Positions 1-5,982 of a DNA stretch of 18,747 nucleotides are shown here, piece by piece; positions within the stretch are counted from its first letter, which is position 1; the number at the start of each line of letters is the position of its first letter. The DNA is from Bacteroidales bacterium. GTDB taxonomy: Bacteria > Bacteroidota > Bacteroidia > Bacteroidales > UBA932. The DNA is taken from contig JALOCI010000052.1 in assembly GCA_023227835.1 (NCBI GenBank), forward strand, positions 1-18,747, in the 5' to 3' direction. The notes beneath the pieces were generated by a model, which was given only the letters and a program-made list of their open reading frames with translations, did no database searches and was not told the origin of the DNA. Made by a program: the position numbers and the translations under genes.

Positions 1-24
1 GGCCTTAATCGGCCATTAAAAGGC
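1..24. repeat. TTAATC-loop hairpin downstream of the pentapeptide gene
   Basis: GGCC-TTAATC-GGCC occupies 1-14, and a second partial pairing (GCCTTAAT with ATTAAAAGGC) runs to 24. It lies just past the stop of the leftward pentapeptide gene, so it could act as a weak terminator, although no T tract follows within the window. A similar element sits at 660-677 on the other side of the gene. The element may be cut by the window edge. Confidence 0.35.
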
Positions 25-37
25 TATGTGTGTGGGG

Positions 38-640
38 CTACTTGTCCAGCCCATCGACGAACTGGAGGGCCTGCTGTTTTTCGGAGGGCGAGAAGTTAAC
101 ATTGGCGTAGGCCGTCTTCGCGCCTTCGAGGTCCGCGCCTTTGAGGTCCGCGCCTTTGAGGTCCGCGCCTTCGAGGTTCGCGCCTTCGAGGTCCGCGCCT
201 TTGAGGTTCGCGTGTTTGAGGTCCGCGCTTTCGAGGTTCGCGCCTTCGAGGTCCGCGCCTTCGAGGTTCGCGCCTTCGAGGTCCGCGCCTTCGAGGTCCG
301 CGCCTTCGAGGTCCGCGCCTTCGAGGTTCGCGCCTTCGAGGTTCGCGCTTTCGAGGTTCGCGCCTTTGAGGTCCGCGCCTTTGAGGTCCGCGCCTTCGAG
401 GTTCGCGCCTTCGAGGTCCGCGCTTTCGAGGTTCGCGCCTTCGAGGTCCGCGCTTTCGAGGTTCGCGTATTTGAGGTTCGCGCTTTCGAGGTTCGCGCCT
501 TCGAGGTCCGCGCCTTTGAGGTTCGCGTGTTTGAGGTCCGCGTATTTGAGGTTCCCCTCATACTCGAACAGCACCGCTTGAGTGAACCTGTTGAGGATTT
601 GCTTTTTTTCCTTTAAGATGATAAGTATCTCGTTTCCCAT
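38..640 (-). CDS. Pentapeptide-repeat protein
   Basis: A 200-residue protein. Residues 1-33 are a non-repeat N-terminus (MGNEILIILKEKKQILNRF...). Residues 34-173 are 28 uninterrupted pentapeptides of the form A(D/N)L(E/K)(G/S/H/Y), and a 27-residue non-repeat tail follows. Such repeats fold into a right-handed quadrilateral beta-helix with the central Leu inside. Some family members (Qnr, MfpA) mimic DNA and protect gyrase, but this array is far more uniform than those, so a gyrase role is not supported. There is no signal peptide or membrane segment. The gene is separated from the early operon by about 235 bases and has no strong SD; the start is preceded by AT-rich TAAATAAAGTATGGG. Family assignment is certain; function is unknown. 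Confidence 0.9.
   Translation of the reverse strand: MGNEILIILKEKKQILNRFTQAVLFEYEGNLKYADLKHANLKGADLEGANLESANLKYANLESADLEGANLESADLEGANLEGADLKGADLKGANLESANLEGANLEGADLEGADLEGADLEGANLEGADLEGANLESADLKHANLKGADLEGANLEGADLKGADLKGADLEGAKTAYANVNFSPSEKQQALQFVDGLDK
122..541 (-). repeat. 15-bp tandem repeat array (28 units) coding the pentapeptides
   Basis: Twenty-eight consecutive 15-bp units, gcgcctt(c/t)gaggt(c/t)c on the plus strand, encode the pentapeptides. Because the unit is a multiple of three and lacks stops, several other frames are also open, producing spurious long reading frames on both strands. The block ADLKH-ANLKG-ADLEG-ANLE occurs at units 1-4 and again at units 22-25, which suggests segmental duplication or slippage. 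Confidence 0.9.
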
Positions 641-659
641 CCCATACTTTATTTAATCT

Positions 660-677
660 AGGCCGTTAATCCGGCCT
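660..677. repeat. TTAATC-loop hairpin upstream of the pentapeptide gene
   Basis: AGGCCG-TTAATC-CGGCCT is a perfect 6-bp stem with a 6-nt loop, 20 bases upstream of the pentapeptide start. It resembles GGCC-TTAATC-GGCC at 1-14, so the gene is bracketed by two related palindromes. It could be a regulator site, a terminator remnant or the boundary of an inserted cassette. Confidence 0.4.
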
Positions 678-849
678 GTTGGTCTTGGGGCCTCTCGGAG
701 GGGGCGGGGATTTACACCCCGCATTTGGTGGCCAGTCTCCACCTAGCTTTCCATCATGTTCGGAGTCCCCGTCATGTTCGGGATTCGTCCCCCTACGCAC
801 ATGGAACTGAATTGGGTAACGTAACGTCTATCTTCCGTCACCCCTCCGA

Positions 850-874
850 GCGGCCCCCGACCTTTGGGGGTCGC
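850..874 (-). terminator. Possible end-of-operon hairpin
   Basis: GCGGCCCCC and GGGGGTCGC pair around a 7-nt loop immediately after the TGA (876-878) of the last gene of the early operon. In the leftward transcript the stem has one A-C mismatch, and no U tract follows, so it is at best a weak or factor-assisted terminator. Confidence 0.3.
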
Positions 875-875
875 C

Positions 876-1022
876 TCACGCCGCGTCTGTCGCCTTCCTC
901 GCCGTCGTCCGCGAGACGTAGCCAGCGAACTCCTCGTCGTTCTTCTTGACTGCGGCGGCGACGTTTTGCTTGATCGCGTCGGCCAGCCGCTCCTGCTCAA
1001 GTAGCTTTTGCGCTTCGGTCAT
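876..1022 (-). CDS. Small hypothetical protein (48 aa), last gene of the early operon
   Basis: A 48-residue open frame begins MTEAQKLLEQERLADAIKQN and ends SRTTARKATDAA. Its ATG overlaps the TGA of the VRR-NUC gene as ATGA, the same junction used repeatedly in this operon, and this is the main reason for calling it. The N-terminal half has a helical pattern with alternating charged residues, and the C-terminus is basic. No domain is recognised. It is followed at once by a GC hairpin (850-874), consistent with the end of the transcription unit. It could be a partner of the nuclease, but this rests on position alone. Confidence 0.6.
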   Translation of the reverse strand: MTEAQKLLEQERLADAIKQNVAAAVKKNDEEFAGYVSRTTARKATDAA

Positions 1023-1429
1023 AGGAATTTTTTAACGAAGTCAATCGCCTCACCGGACCCATAGCAGACGGCGGCATGACAGTCGTCGCCCACGCGGTTA
1101 AGGTCACGGAGCCACGCAACCTGCTCGTCCGACAGCCGCGTCCCGTTCGCGCCCCCCTGCGGGCCGCGCGGGCGCTTCAGTTCGACGAAGACGAGGCCGG
1201 TCACGCCGTCGCCCTTACCGACGACGACGCAGTAATCCGGGAAGCCGGGGCGCACGCCTTCGAGGTGGTTCCTGCGCTTCGTCCCCCAGCTCCTCGTGAA
1301 GGTCTCCTGCGCGAGGTGGGTGTAGCGGCGCACGTTGCCGAGGGCGACCTGCGTATCGAGCCACTCGCGGAAGGCGACTGCCTCGGCGTGCTCGGTCGGG
1401 ACGGGCGGGCGCTCGGTGGCGCGCCTCAT
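1019..1429 (-). CDS. VRR-NUC domain nuclease
   Basis: A 136-residue protein spanning one VRR-NUC (PD-(D/E)XK superfamily) domain. Visible motifs are GVRPGFPDY (residues 58-66, with the metal-binding Asp at 65), VELKRPRG (82-89, Glu83 and Lys85) and LSDEQVAWL (99-107), with an early Glu in PTEHAE (11-16). This order is typical of stand-alone phage VRR-NUC proteins, which cut branched or flapped DNA and are often found with replication and recombination genes. The start overlaps the upstream stop as ATGA (1426-1429), and the stop overlaps the next gene in the same way. Substrate structure cannot be read from sequence. The predicted role is junction or end processing during early replication. 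Confidence 0.88.
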   Translation of the reverse strand: MRRATERPPVPTEHAEAVAFREWLDTQVALGNVRRYTHLAQETFTRSWGTKRRNHLEGVRPGFPDYCVVVGKGDGVTGLVFVELKRPRGPQGGANGTRLSDEQVAWLRDLNRVGDDCHAAVCYGSGEAIDFVKKFL

Positions 1430-1608
1430 ATCTCCCTGAACGCCGCGAGCGCGGCGCCCTCTATCTCCCTCGCGAGGCGCATGGCCTCCTTCGGCTCAAG
1501 CTCCGCGTAGCCTCCCTTCATGCGGGAGGGCAAGATCACCACAAGCTGGACCTTGTCCCCCTCCCGCTTGGCCTCAACGCGCGTCAGCTTCCTCTGGTTG
1601 ATGTTCAT
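1426..1608 (-). CDS. Hypothetical protein (60 aa)
   Basis: A 60-residue protein beginning MNINQRKLTRVEAKREGDKV. It has a predicted beta strand (VQLVVILPS, 20-28), a link KGGYAELEPKEA, then a helix (AMRLAREIEGAALAAF, 42-57). No family is recognised. Its N-terminus overlaps the preceding zinc-finger gene by 35 bases, and its stop overlaps the VRR-NUC start as ATGA. The start lies behind an A-rich leader (AAAAAACAAAACT) with an SD-like GAGAGGA about 12 bases upstream. Coding is supported by its place in an unbroken chain of overlapping genes. Confidence 0.65.
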   Translation of the reverse strand: MNINQRKLTRVEAKREGDKVQLVVILPSRMKGGYAELEPKEAMRLAREIEGAALAAFREI

Positions 1609-1756
1609 AGTTTTGTTTTTTCCTCTCGCCGGAGAGCGCCGCCTCGCAGCACTTCACCGAGCAGAACGTCCTCGGCCTCCCGCCGACGTTGACGATGAGG
1701 GCGTTGCGCCCATACCTGTCTAGGTTCAGGCGGCACTTCTCGCAGGTGCGGGGCAT
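1574..1756 (-). CDS. Small zinc-finger protein (TRASH/MYM-like cysteines)
   Basis: A 60-residue protein with two cysteine pairs: CEKC (5-8) and FCSVKCC (31-37). The second, an aromatic followed by C-x3-C and a short helix (EAALSGE), resembles TRASH or MYM-type treble-clef fingers, which bind one zinc. The tail (KKQNYEHQPEEADAR) is polar and is the part that overlaps the next gene. The start is 3 bases after the stop of the preceding zinc-finger gene. Function is unknown; it could be a protein-interaction or nucleic-acid adaptor. The zinc reading is inferred from cysteine spacing only. Confidence 0.65.
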   Translation of the reverse strand: MPRTCEKCRLNLDRYGRNALIVNVGGRPRTFCSVKCCEAALSGERKKQNYEHQPEEADAR

Positions 1757-1759
1757 AGG

Positions 1760-1990
1760 TCAGTCGGCCAGCGCCGCGTTCCATGGGGTCGTCTCGCGCT
1801 TCTGCCTCTTGGCCGTGGGCGGCGGCGGGTCTTCCCGCCCCTCGCGCTCCGCTATCTCCGCCCCCGTGAGCTCCCCGCGCATGGCGGCGAGGGCGTCGCA
1901 CTGCTCGCACCGGCCCCACCTCTCGGCGTATTCCTGCGCCTGCCGCGTGGGGAGCGGGGCGCGGCACTCGCTGACGGGGCAATGCGTCAT
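1760..1990 (-). CDS. Small putative zinc-binding protein (76 aa)
   Basis: A 76-residue protein, starting MTHCPVSECRAPLPTRQAQE. Cys4, Cys9, Cys28 and Cys31 (the last two as CEQC) form two pairs that could hold one zinc. A charged helix (AAMRGELTGAEIAEREGRE) and a PPPP linker with a basic segment (KRQKRE) follow. The start is set by an ATGA overlap with the upstream gene (1987-1990). A longer same-frame reading from 2194 would run through the upstream gene in another frame and is rejected. It sits directly before another Cys-pair protein, so the two may be related in use. No family is recognised. Confidence 0.65.
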   Translation of the reverse strand: MTHCPVSECRAPLPTRQAQEYAERWGRCEQCDALAAMRGELTGAEIAEREGREDPPPPTAKRQKRETTPWNAALAD

Positions 1991-2271
1991 ACGCGCCCCC
2001 TCCCGACCCGCCGCACGGCGCGGCGCGTCAGTTCCTCGCGCGTCTCCGGCTTCCACCTCTTGACCGCCGTGAGGGCGTCCTTGACGTGGCCCCGCGCGTC
2101 GTAGACGAGGGAAGCGACCTCGCTCCTGCCCTGCCCTGACGTCAGGGCGCGCTGAATGCCCCGCAGGGCCTTCGACGCCATCTCCATGCTCCACTTGGCG
2201 GTGGGACGGCCGAGGTCGAGGGCGGCGAGGCCCTCGCCTGTTATCTCCTGTGGTTTCGTGGTCATGATCAT
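1987..2271 (-). CDS. Hypothetical protein (94 aa)
   Basis: A 94-residue protein starting MIMTTKPQEITGEGLAALDL. A second ATG two codons on is also possible. The middle (AKWSMEMASKALRGIQRAL) and later part (VYDARGHVKDALTAVKRW) look helical, and the C-terminus is strongly basic (ETREELTRRAVRRVGRGRV). The protein could bind nucleic acid, but no domain is recognised. ATGA overlaps link it to both neighbours (2268-2271 and 1987-1990), so translational coupling is likely. Confidence 0.65.
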   Translation of the reverse strand: MIMTTKPQEITGEGLAALDLGRPTAKWSMEMASKALRGIQRALTSGQGRSEVASLVYDARGHVKDALTAVKRWKPETREELTRRAVRRVGRGRV

Positions 2272-2759
2272 GGGCTAGGCAACTTCGCCTTGTAAGCCTC
2301 GATTAACTGCTCCATCGTGGAGCGGTAGTATTCGTCAAAGGTCTTAGTCGGCTCCCCCCGCTCCTTCCAGAGCAGGAACAGGACGGCGTGGAGGCGCTGG
2401 GACGGCGTTTTTTTCTCGCCCTCGTCCTTCGGCGGGATGGACGGCAAGTCGACGACGTCCTCGGGATTGATTGCCGGCCTCGCCTCCCTCGACGGGAGGA
2501 AGCACAGCCAGCCTGTCTTGCCCTTGTGCTCCACGATTGACGACAGCAGTTGCGGGGGGATGTTCTCCTGCGAGTCGAACACCATGCGGAGCGCCCCGCC
2601 CGCGCGCGACTCGAACTTCACCATCTCGGAAGGGACCTGGAGAATCGTATCGTCTCCTTCACTCGCCGAGCGTAAGGCGAAGTAGTCATCTTCATTCTCC
2701 TGCGTATCAGATTTAGCTGTTTCGGCGTCTAAGATTTTGACCGTGTCGTTATCGCTCAT
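2268..2759 (-). CDS. Hypothetical phage protein (163 aa)
   Basis: A 163-residue protein from MSDNDTVKILDAETAKSDTQ. It has an acidic, probably disordered N-terminus (1-30), a mixed middle (ILQVPSEMVKFESRAGG, then KTGWLCFLPSREARP), a charged proline-containing linker, and a helical C-terminal part (SQRLHAVLFLLWKERGE, then FDEYYRSTMEQLIEAYKAKL). I do not recognise a named family. The start at 2759 is preferred over an in-frame ATG at 2825, because a 12-bp GC hairpin (2784-2813) and an A-rich leader (AAACGAAAAAAC) occupy the extra stretch and its translation is atypically basic. The stop overlaps the next gene as ATGA. Confidence 0.7.
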   Translation of the reverse strand: MSDNDTVKILDAETAKSDTQENEDDYFALRSASEGDDTILQVPSEMVKFESRAGGALRMVFDSQENIPPQLLSSIVEHKGKTGWLCFLPSREARPAINPEDVVDLPSIPPKDEGEKKTPSQRLHAVLFLLWKERGEPTKTFDEYYRSTMEQLIEAYKAKLPSP

Positions 2760-2783
2760 GTTTTTTCGTTTAGGCTCCCCGAC

Positions 2784-2813
2784 CTCCCCCGCCGCACGGT
2801 CGCGGCGAGGGAG
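2784..2813 (-). other. Intergenic hairpin inside the early operon
   Basis: In the leftward RNA, CTCCCTCGCCGC pairs with GCGGCGGGGGAG around a 6-nt loop, giving 12 pairs with one G-U. It lies in the 94-base gap between the coiled-coil gene (stop 2854) and the next start (2759). No U tract follows, so it is more likely an mRNA stability or processing element, or a partial attenuator, than a terminator. Confidence 0.45.
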
Positions 2814-2853
2814 ACGGTTACGCATGACTTCTCGGGAGGCATGGGGGCGGTGG

Positions 2854-3855
2854 CTAGAGTTCGATTTCGGCGACGAGGCGGAAGAGGCGGGCGCGGTTGC
2901 CGGAGACGACGACTCGGTCGTACCTCTCGTCGTACTTGTTGGCGGCGAGCCAGTCCTTGTATTTCTTGTCGGACTCGGCCTTGACGCGCTCCGCCTCGCG
3001 GCGCTCCTCGTCGGCCTTGCGGTCGGAAAGTTCCTTCTCGGCCTTGGCGGCGGACGCGCGGGCGGCGGCGGCCTCCCTCTCGCGCTCGTCGGCCTCGGCC
3101 TTGAGCCGGACGTTCTCGGCGCGGACGCGGGCGTCCTCTTCCTCCTTCGCCTTCCTGTCCGCCTCGGCCTTCTCGGCCGCGACGCGCTCGGCCTCCGCGC
3201 GGGCCTCGTAGGCCGCCCTGGAGGACTCCAGCAGCCCGGCGAACCCCTCCGGCGTCATCTTCTCGGTCACGTAGACGGAGATGTCCGGGACGAAGGGGGC
3301 AAGGAAGGCGTCGCGTTCCGCCTTGATGGCGGCGAGGGCCGCGGCCTCCTGCCTCTCGGCGAACTTCTCCTGCGATTCGCAGTAATCCTCGGTCGGTTCG
3401 GTGATGGCCTTCACGATATTGTTCGCGCCATCGATGGCGCGGCCGGTGCGGAGGACGTTCACCTTCAGGACGGTCTTGTTTTTCTCGGATTCAGTGCGGA
3501 CCCTGCGCAACGCCATCCTGATCCTGTGGCATTTCTTAATCGTCTCGACGTCGCGTGCGTCGGTGACGACGAGTCCCTTCGCCTCCTCGCACAGCTTCGA
3601 CGCCTCGACGATGTAATCGCTGAACTGCGCCATGAGGTGGTTCGTCTCCGCCTCGGGAAGCTCGCATTTGCGGGCCACCTCGACGAGCTCGGCGGTGGGT
3701 CCCGTGACCTCGAAGGCCACCACGGCCTTATCCTCCTGTTTGGCGCCGTCGTCGCATGGGCGGCAGTCGTCGCAGTAGCGAGGGCCCTCGACGAGCGGGT
3801 CGTAGTCGATTTCTAGCCCGCAGCCGTAGCAGTTTCCGGTGATGGTGTCGGCCAT
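2854..3855 (-). CDS. Zinc-ribbon plus long coiled-coil phage protein (DUF1351-like look)
   Basis: A 333-residue protein. The N-terminus has a zinc-ribbon-like set CYGC (9-12) and CDDC (28-31). A helical middle (about 50-170, RIRMALRRVRTESEKNKT...) follows. Residues of about 205-310 form a long charged coiled coil rich in Ala/Glu/Lys/Arg (AEKAEADRKAKEEEDARV...). The end is a compact basic segment (YDRVVVSGNRARLFRLVAEI). The helical-then-coiled layout resembles DUF1351-type phage proteins encoded beside recombination and single-strand-binding genes; I infer this from pattern, not from a search. It starts 2 bases after the stop of the SSB-tipped gene, so the two are co-transcribed. A recombination-accessory or DNA-end-handling role fits. 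A purely structural coiled coil cannot be excluded. Confidence 0.75.
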   Translation of the reverse strand: MADTITGNCYGCGLEIDYDPLVEGPRYCDDCRPCDDGAKQEDKAVVAFEVTGPTAELVEVARKCELPEAETNHLMAQFSDYIVEASKLCEEAKGLVVTDARDVETIKKCHRIRMALRRVRTESEKNKTVLKVNVLRTGRAIDGANNIVKAITEPTEDYCESQEKFAERQEAAALAAIKAERDAFLAPFVPDISVYVTEKMTPEGFAGLLESSRAAYEARAEAERVAAEKAEADRKAKEEEDARVRAENVRLKAEADEREREAAAARASAAKAEKELSDRKADEERREAERVKAESDKKYKDWLAANKYDERYDRVVVSGNRARLFRLVAEIEL

Positions 3856-3857
3856 AT

Positions 3858-4868
3858 CTAGAACGGGATGTCCTCAATCTTGATTTCCTCCTCGTCCTTG
3901 CGGGTGTAGTCAGGCTCCATGTCCTCAAGCGGCGGCTCGTCGGAAGACGTAGCGGGAGGCAGGGCTGGGCGGGCGACGGAGGCGGCAATCGCGGGGGCCG
4001 CGCCGGAGCGTTTCGCCTCGTAGAAACCCATCCACGCCTTGAGGTCGCCCATTGCGGAGAGGACGACGGAACGCTTGTCGGTCGGCACGTCGCCGACGAC
4101 CTCGAAGGTGGCCGCGAAGTAGGTGAGCGCCTTGCCGTCCTTGTCCTTCTGCGGGCTTTCCTTCTTTTCCGCGCCGACCTCGACGACGACGGAGGAGACG
4201 GCGCGCGGGAGCTTCGCGTCGAAGAAGTTGCTCCGCCCGTCGCCCTTCACGCGCAGGCGCATGACGGAGGAGGGAACCTCGAAGGCCTCGCCGACCTCCT
4301 TGCCCTCCTTGTCGGTCAAGACCTCGCGGTGCGCGGGGACGAGGACGTAGAGCGAGACGTATAGGTCGAAGGGAGACTTGACCTTCTGGGTGATCTTGTC
4401 CGTCGTCACGACGTCGGCCTTGAAGTCGGCGTAGGAGCGGTAGACCCGCTCGCTGGCCTCGTTGTCGCGGTTGAGGTTGTCGATGGTGAGGAGCGTCACG
4501 GGGTCGTTGAAGTCGGCGAACTCGCGGGTCATGACGGACACGGGGGCCTTCTCCTCGTATTTCCACTTGGCGAGGTAGCGGACGGCGAGGATGACGACCT
4601 TGAGGCTGTCGCCGATAACCTTGGAGAACTGGCTCTCCTTCTCGACGCGGCGGATGACGTTGAACTGGCCGAGGTTGCCGTGGAGCTTGAGCGTGGCCGG
4701 CGTAGGCATGGACGGCCCTGCCTCTGCCTCCTGCGCGGCGATCATCTGTTCCCAGGCGTCGGCGGCGGTGGCGTTCTGAATTTGCGTGTCTTCGTTCATA
4801 GGTTTTTCTGAGGGTTTGTAGATTTCGGCGGTGAAGTCGATTACCTCTTCCTGTTTAGGCGTGAACAT
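3858..4868 (-). CDS. Putative ssDNA-binding protein with SSB-type C-terminal tip
   Basis: A 336-residue protein from MFTPKQEEVIDF; a second in-frame ATG lies at 4799. The body (about 60-270) has many beta-strand-like stretches (SLKVVILAVRYLAKWKY, SPFDLYVSLYVLVPAHREVL, ALTYFAATFEVVGDVP). It is followed by an Ala/Pro-rich linker (about 285-312) and an acidic end, EEEIKIEDIPF. The DIPF ending matches the conserved tip of bacterial SSB, which recruits replication and repair proteins. The arrangement of globular core, flexible linker and acidic DIPF tip is the SSB plan, but the core is larger than an OB fold and is not recognised. It lies next to a coiled-coil recombination-type protein. It could instead be a non-SSB protein that mimics the tip. 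Confidence 0.7.
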   Translation of the reverse strand: MFTPKQEEVIDFTAEIYKPSEKPMNEDTQIQNATAADAWEQMIAAQEAEAGPSMPTPATLKLHGNLGQFNVIRRVEKESQFSKVIGDSLKVVILAVRYLAKWKYEEKAPVSVMTREFADFNDPVTLLTIDNLNRDNEASERVYRSYADFKADVVTTDKITQKVKSPFDLYVSLYVLVPAHREVLTDKEGKEVGEAFEVPSSVMRLRVKGDGRSNFFDAKLPRAVSSVVVEVGAEKKESPQKDKDGKALTYFAATFEVVGDVPTDKRSVVLSAMGDLKAWMGFYEAKRSGAAPAIAASVARPALPPATSSDEPPLEDMEPDYTRKDEEEIKIEDIPF

Positions 4869-4873
4869 GGGTT

Positions 4874-5224
4874 TTACGGCAGGTCTACTGTCCGCCCCTC
4901 GACCCTGTCGATGAGGTGGGCGAGCTCCTCGTCGCTGATGACCTCGACGCCCCACTCCTTGAGCACCCCGTGCGCCTGACGGTGGCCGACTCCTATGTAG
5001 CGTGTCCCCCAGCGCGTCTCCCCGATGTCGGCGAGGCGGGAGATGAGCGTCCGCGCGTCGGCGACGGTCAGCCTCTCGCAGAGAAGCTGGTGAGCCCTGT
5101 GGGAATGTTCCAAAGCGATGTCGTGCTTGCCCTTCGCGATGACGAGGTGGTGATCGCGCAGGAGCGACTTGAGGTATTGCGACTGGCCGCGCGTGAGGGG
5201 CGAGGCCTTGGTGACGGCGTTCAT
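4874..5224 (-). CDS. Hypothetical protein (116 aa)
   Basis: A 116-residue protein starting MNAVTKASPLTRGQSQYLKS. It is mainly helical and histidine-rich (RDHHLVIAKGKHDIALEHSHRAHQ, residues about 23-46), with a later segment RWGTRYIGVGHRQAHGVLKEW. No family is recognised. ATGA overlap with the upstream gene sets the start, and its stop is 5 bases from the SSB-like start. A small DNA- or metal-binding protein is possible from composition, but nothing proves it. Confidence 0.7.
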   Translation of the reverse strand: MNAVTKASPLTRGQSQYLKSLLRDHHLVIAKGKHDIALEHSHRAHQLLCERLTVADARTLISRLADIGETRWGTRYIGVGHRQAHGVLKEWGVEVISDEELAHLIDRVEGRTVDLP

Positions 5225-5403
5225 AGTTCCTGGAGGGTGATGACGTAGCGCTTGGAGCCTCGGCGGGACTTGGCCTTCACGAGAGCGGCGGCGCGGCGGA
5301 AGGCGGCGGGGAGGGTGGAGGCCTTGACGCGCGGGGCGTCGCCGGTCGGCGTCAGGAGCATCGGCCGCGCGTCCACGATGGCGAAGACGGTGTAGGTCTT
5401 CAT
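5221..5403 (-). CDS. Hypothetical basic protein (60 aa)
   Basis: A 60-residue protein starting MKTYTVFAIVDARPMLLTPT. The first strand (YTVFAIVD) is followed by a helix (LPAAFRRAAALVKAKS) and a last strand (KRYVITLQEL), a compact beta-alpha-beta layout. The start at 5403 overlaps the upstream stop as ATGA and is preferred over an in-frame ATG at 5445, which lies inside the previous gene. No family is recognised. Confidence 0.65.
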   Translation of the reverse strand: MKTYTVFAIVDARPMLLTPTGDAPRVKASTLPAAFRRAAALVKAKSRRGSKRYVITLQEL

Positions 5404-5495
5404 ATTTCGAAGGTGACGCTCACCATGTCGCCGTCCATGCGCCACCGCGCGTTTCGGACGCGGGCGACGAGGCGGAGGAAACAGGCGCAGGTCAT
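5400..5495 (-). CDS. Very small hypothetical protein (31 aa)
   Basis: A 31-residue open frame, beginning MTCACFLRLVARVRNARWRM and ending VSVTFEI. Both ends form ATGA overlaps with neighbours (5492-5495 and 5400-5403), which is the only strong evidence. It contains a CAC pair and a basic amphipathic stretch. It may be a real micro-protein or a coupling cistron that carries ribosomes between its neighbours. Confidence 0.45.
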   Translation of the reverse strand: MTCACFLRLVARVRNARWRMDGDMVSVTFEI

Positions 5496-5731
5496 AGGGC
5501 GAAGGCTTTAGCGAGCGAGTCGCGCTCGGAAATTACCTGTTCGCGGATTTTGCCGAGCGTGAGCGGGACGCAACCCGCCCAACTCTCGGCGTCGAAGTCG
5601 AGCTTGCCGTCCTCGCGGGACGAGTTGATGTAGTCGCCCACGTCGCCAGCGATTTCCTCGAGCTCGGACGCGAGCGCGTCGAGCTTCGCCACCTCCTCGC
5701 GGAAGGGGTGGTCTTTCGGGAGTTCTCTCAT
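5492..5731 (-). CDS. Hypothetical protein (79 aa), first gene of the early operon
   Basis: A 79-residue protein starting MRELPKDHPFREEVAKLDAL. It is acidic and helical (EVAKLDALASELEEIAGDVG, about 13-32), then YINSSREDGKLDFDAESWAG, and a last helix (KIREQVISERDSLAKAF). I chose 5731 because GGGGAA stands 6-11 bases upstream. In-frame ATGs at 5761 (89 aa) and 5875 (127 aa) are alternatives, but the longest form would translate strongly structured leader sequence. No domain is recognised. It is the first full-size gene after the structured leader and promoter at 6056-6084. Confidence 0.65.
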   Translation of the reverse strand: MRELPKDHPFREEVAKLDALASELEEIAGDVGDYINSSREDGKLDFDAESWAGCVPLTLGKIREQVISERDSLAKAFAL

Positions 5732-5788
5732 GCGTATTCCCCGAACCTCGGCGCGGGGCATTATGAGTTTGTGTCTTCGCGTAAAAAT

Positions 5789-5836
5789 GGGGTATCGCCC
5801 CGGAGGAGAGGAGACGGTGCGTTGGCTCACCGTCTC
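5789..5836 (-). promoter_or_regulatory. Two successive hairpins in the early leader, the second followed by T5
   Basis: In the leftward RNA a 9-bp stem (GAGACGGTG with CACCGTCTC, 5811-5836, 8-nt loop) comes first, then GGGG-CGATA-CCCC (5789-5801) followed by ATTTTT. The second looks like a short intrinsic terminator and the first could be an anti-terminator or protein-binding stem. Both lie between the leader terminator (5986-6014) and the first early gene. Confidence 0.4.
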
Positions 5837-5916
5837 GCTGCTCCCCTCCGCGGCGGGCGTCAGGCGGACAAGCATGCTTCGTCCGACGCCGCCATTGTTT
5901 GTTTTTGTTTTCTCCC

Positions 5917-5982
5917 TCGGTGGGGCGCACGGTCACCGCCGCGCGAGGTGAAGACGCGTCAGTCGCTCATGCGCCCCACCGA
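5917..5982. repeat. 13-bp perfect inverted repeat in the early leader
   Basis: TCGGTGGGGCGCA (5917-5929) and TGCGCCCCACCGA (5970-5982) are exact reverse complements separated by 40 bases. The interval contains a further TCACC/GGTGA pairing. In RNA this would be a strong stem directly after the leader terminator's U tract; in DNA it could be a dyad operator. Confidence 0.55.

Larger units (their letters stand above)
641..875. other. Intergenic region with several GC hairpins
   Basis: No gene is supported between the end of the early operon and the pentapeptide gene. It holds a hairpin at 660-677 (AGGCCG-TTAATC-CGGCCT), another at 704-722 (GCGGGG-ATTTACA-CCCCGC), a direct repeat TCATGTTCGG at 754-763 and 772-781, and a GC hairpin at 850-874. 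None has a T tract. A clear promoter for the pentapeptide gene was not found. Confidence 0.5.

Noticed and set aside
122..541. CRISPR array
   Set aside because: Units are contiguous 15-bp coding repeats without spacers.
26..616. Long plus-strand frames over the pentapeptide array (FEVRA and SRFAP repeats)
   Set aside because: They arise from the 15-bp unit being open in several frames. Only the minus frame gives a known fold and a non-repeat start and end.
743..1000. 85-codon minus-strand frame
   Set aside because: Composition is Arg/Ser/Thr-rich and it competes with the 876-1022 frame, which has an ATGA-coupled start.
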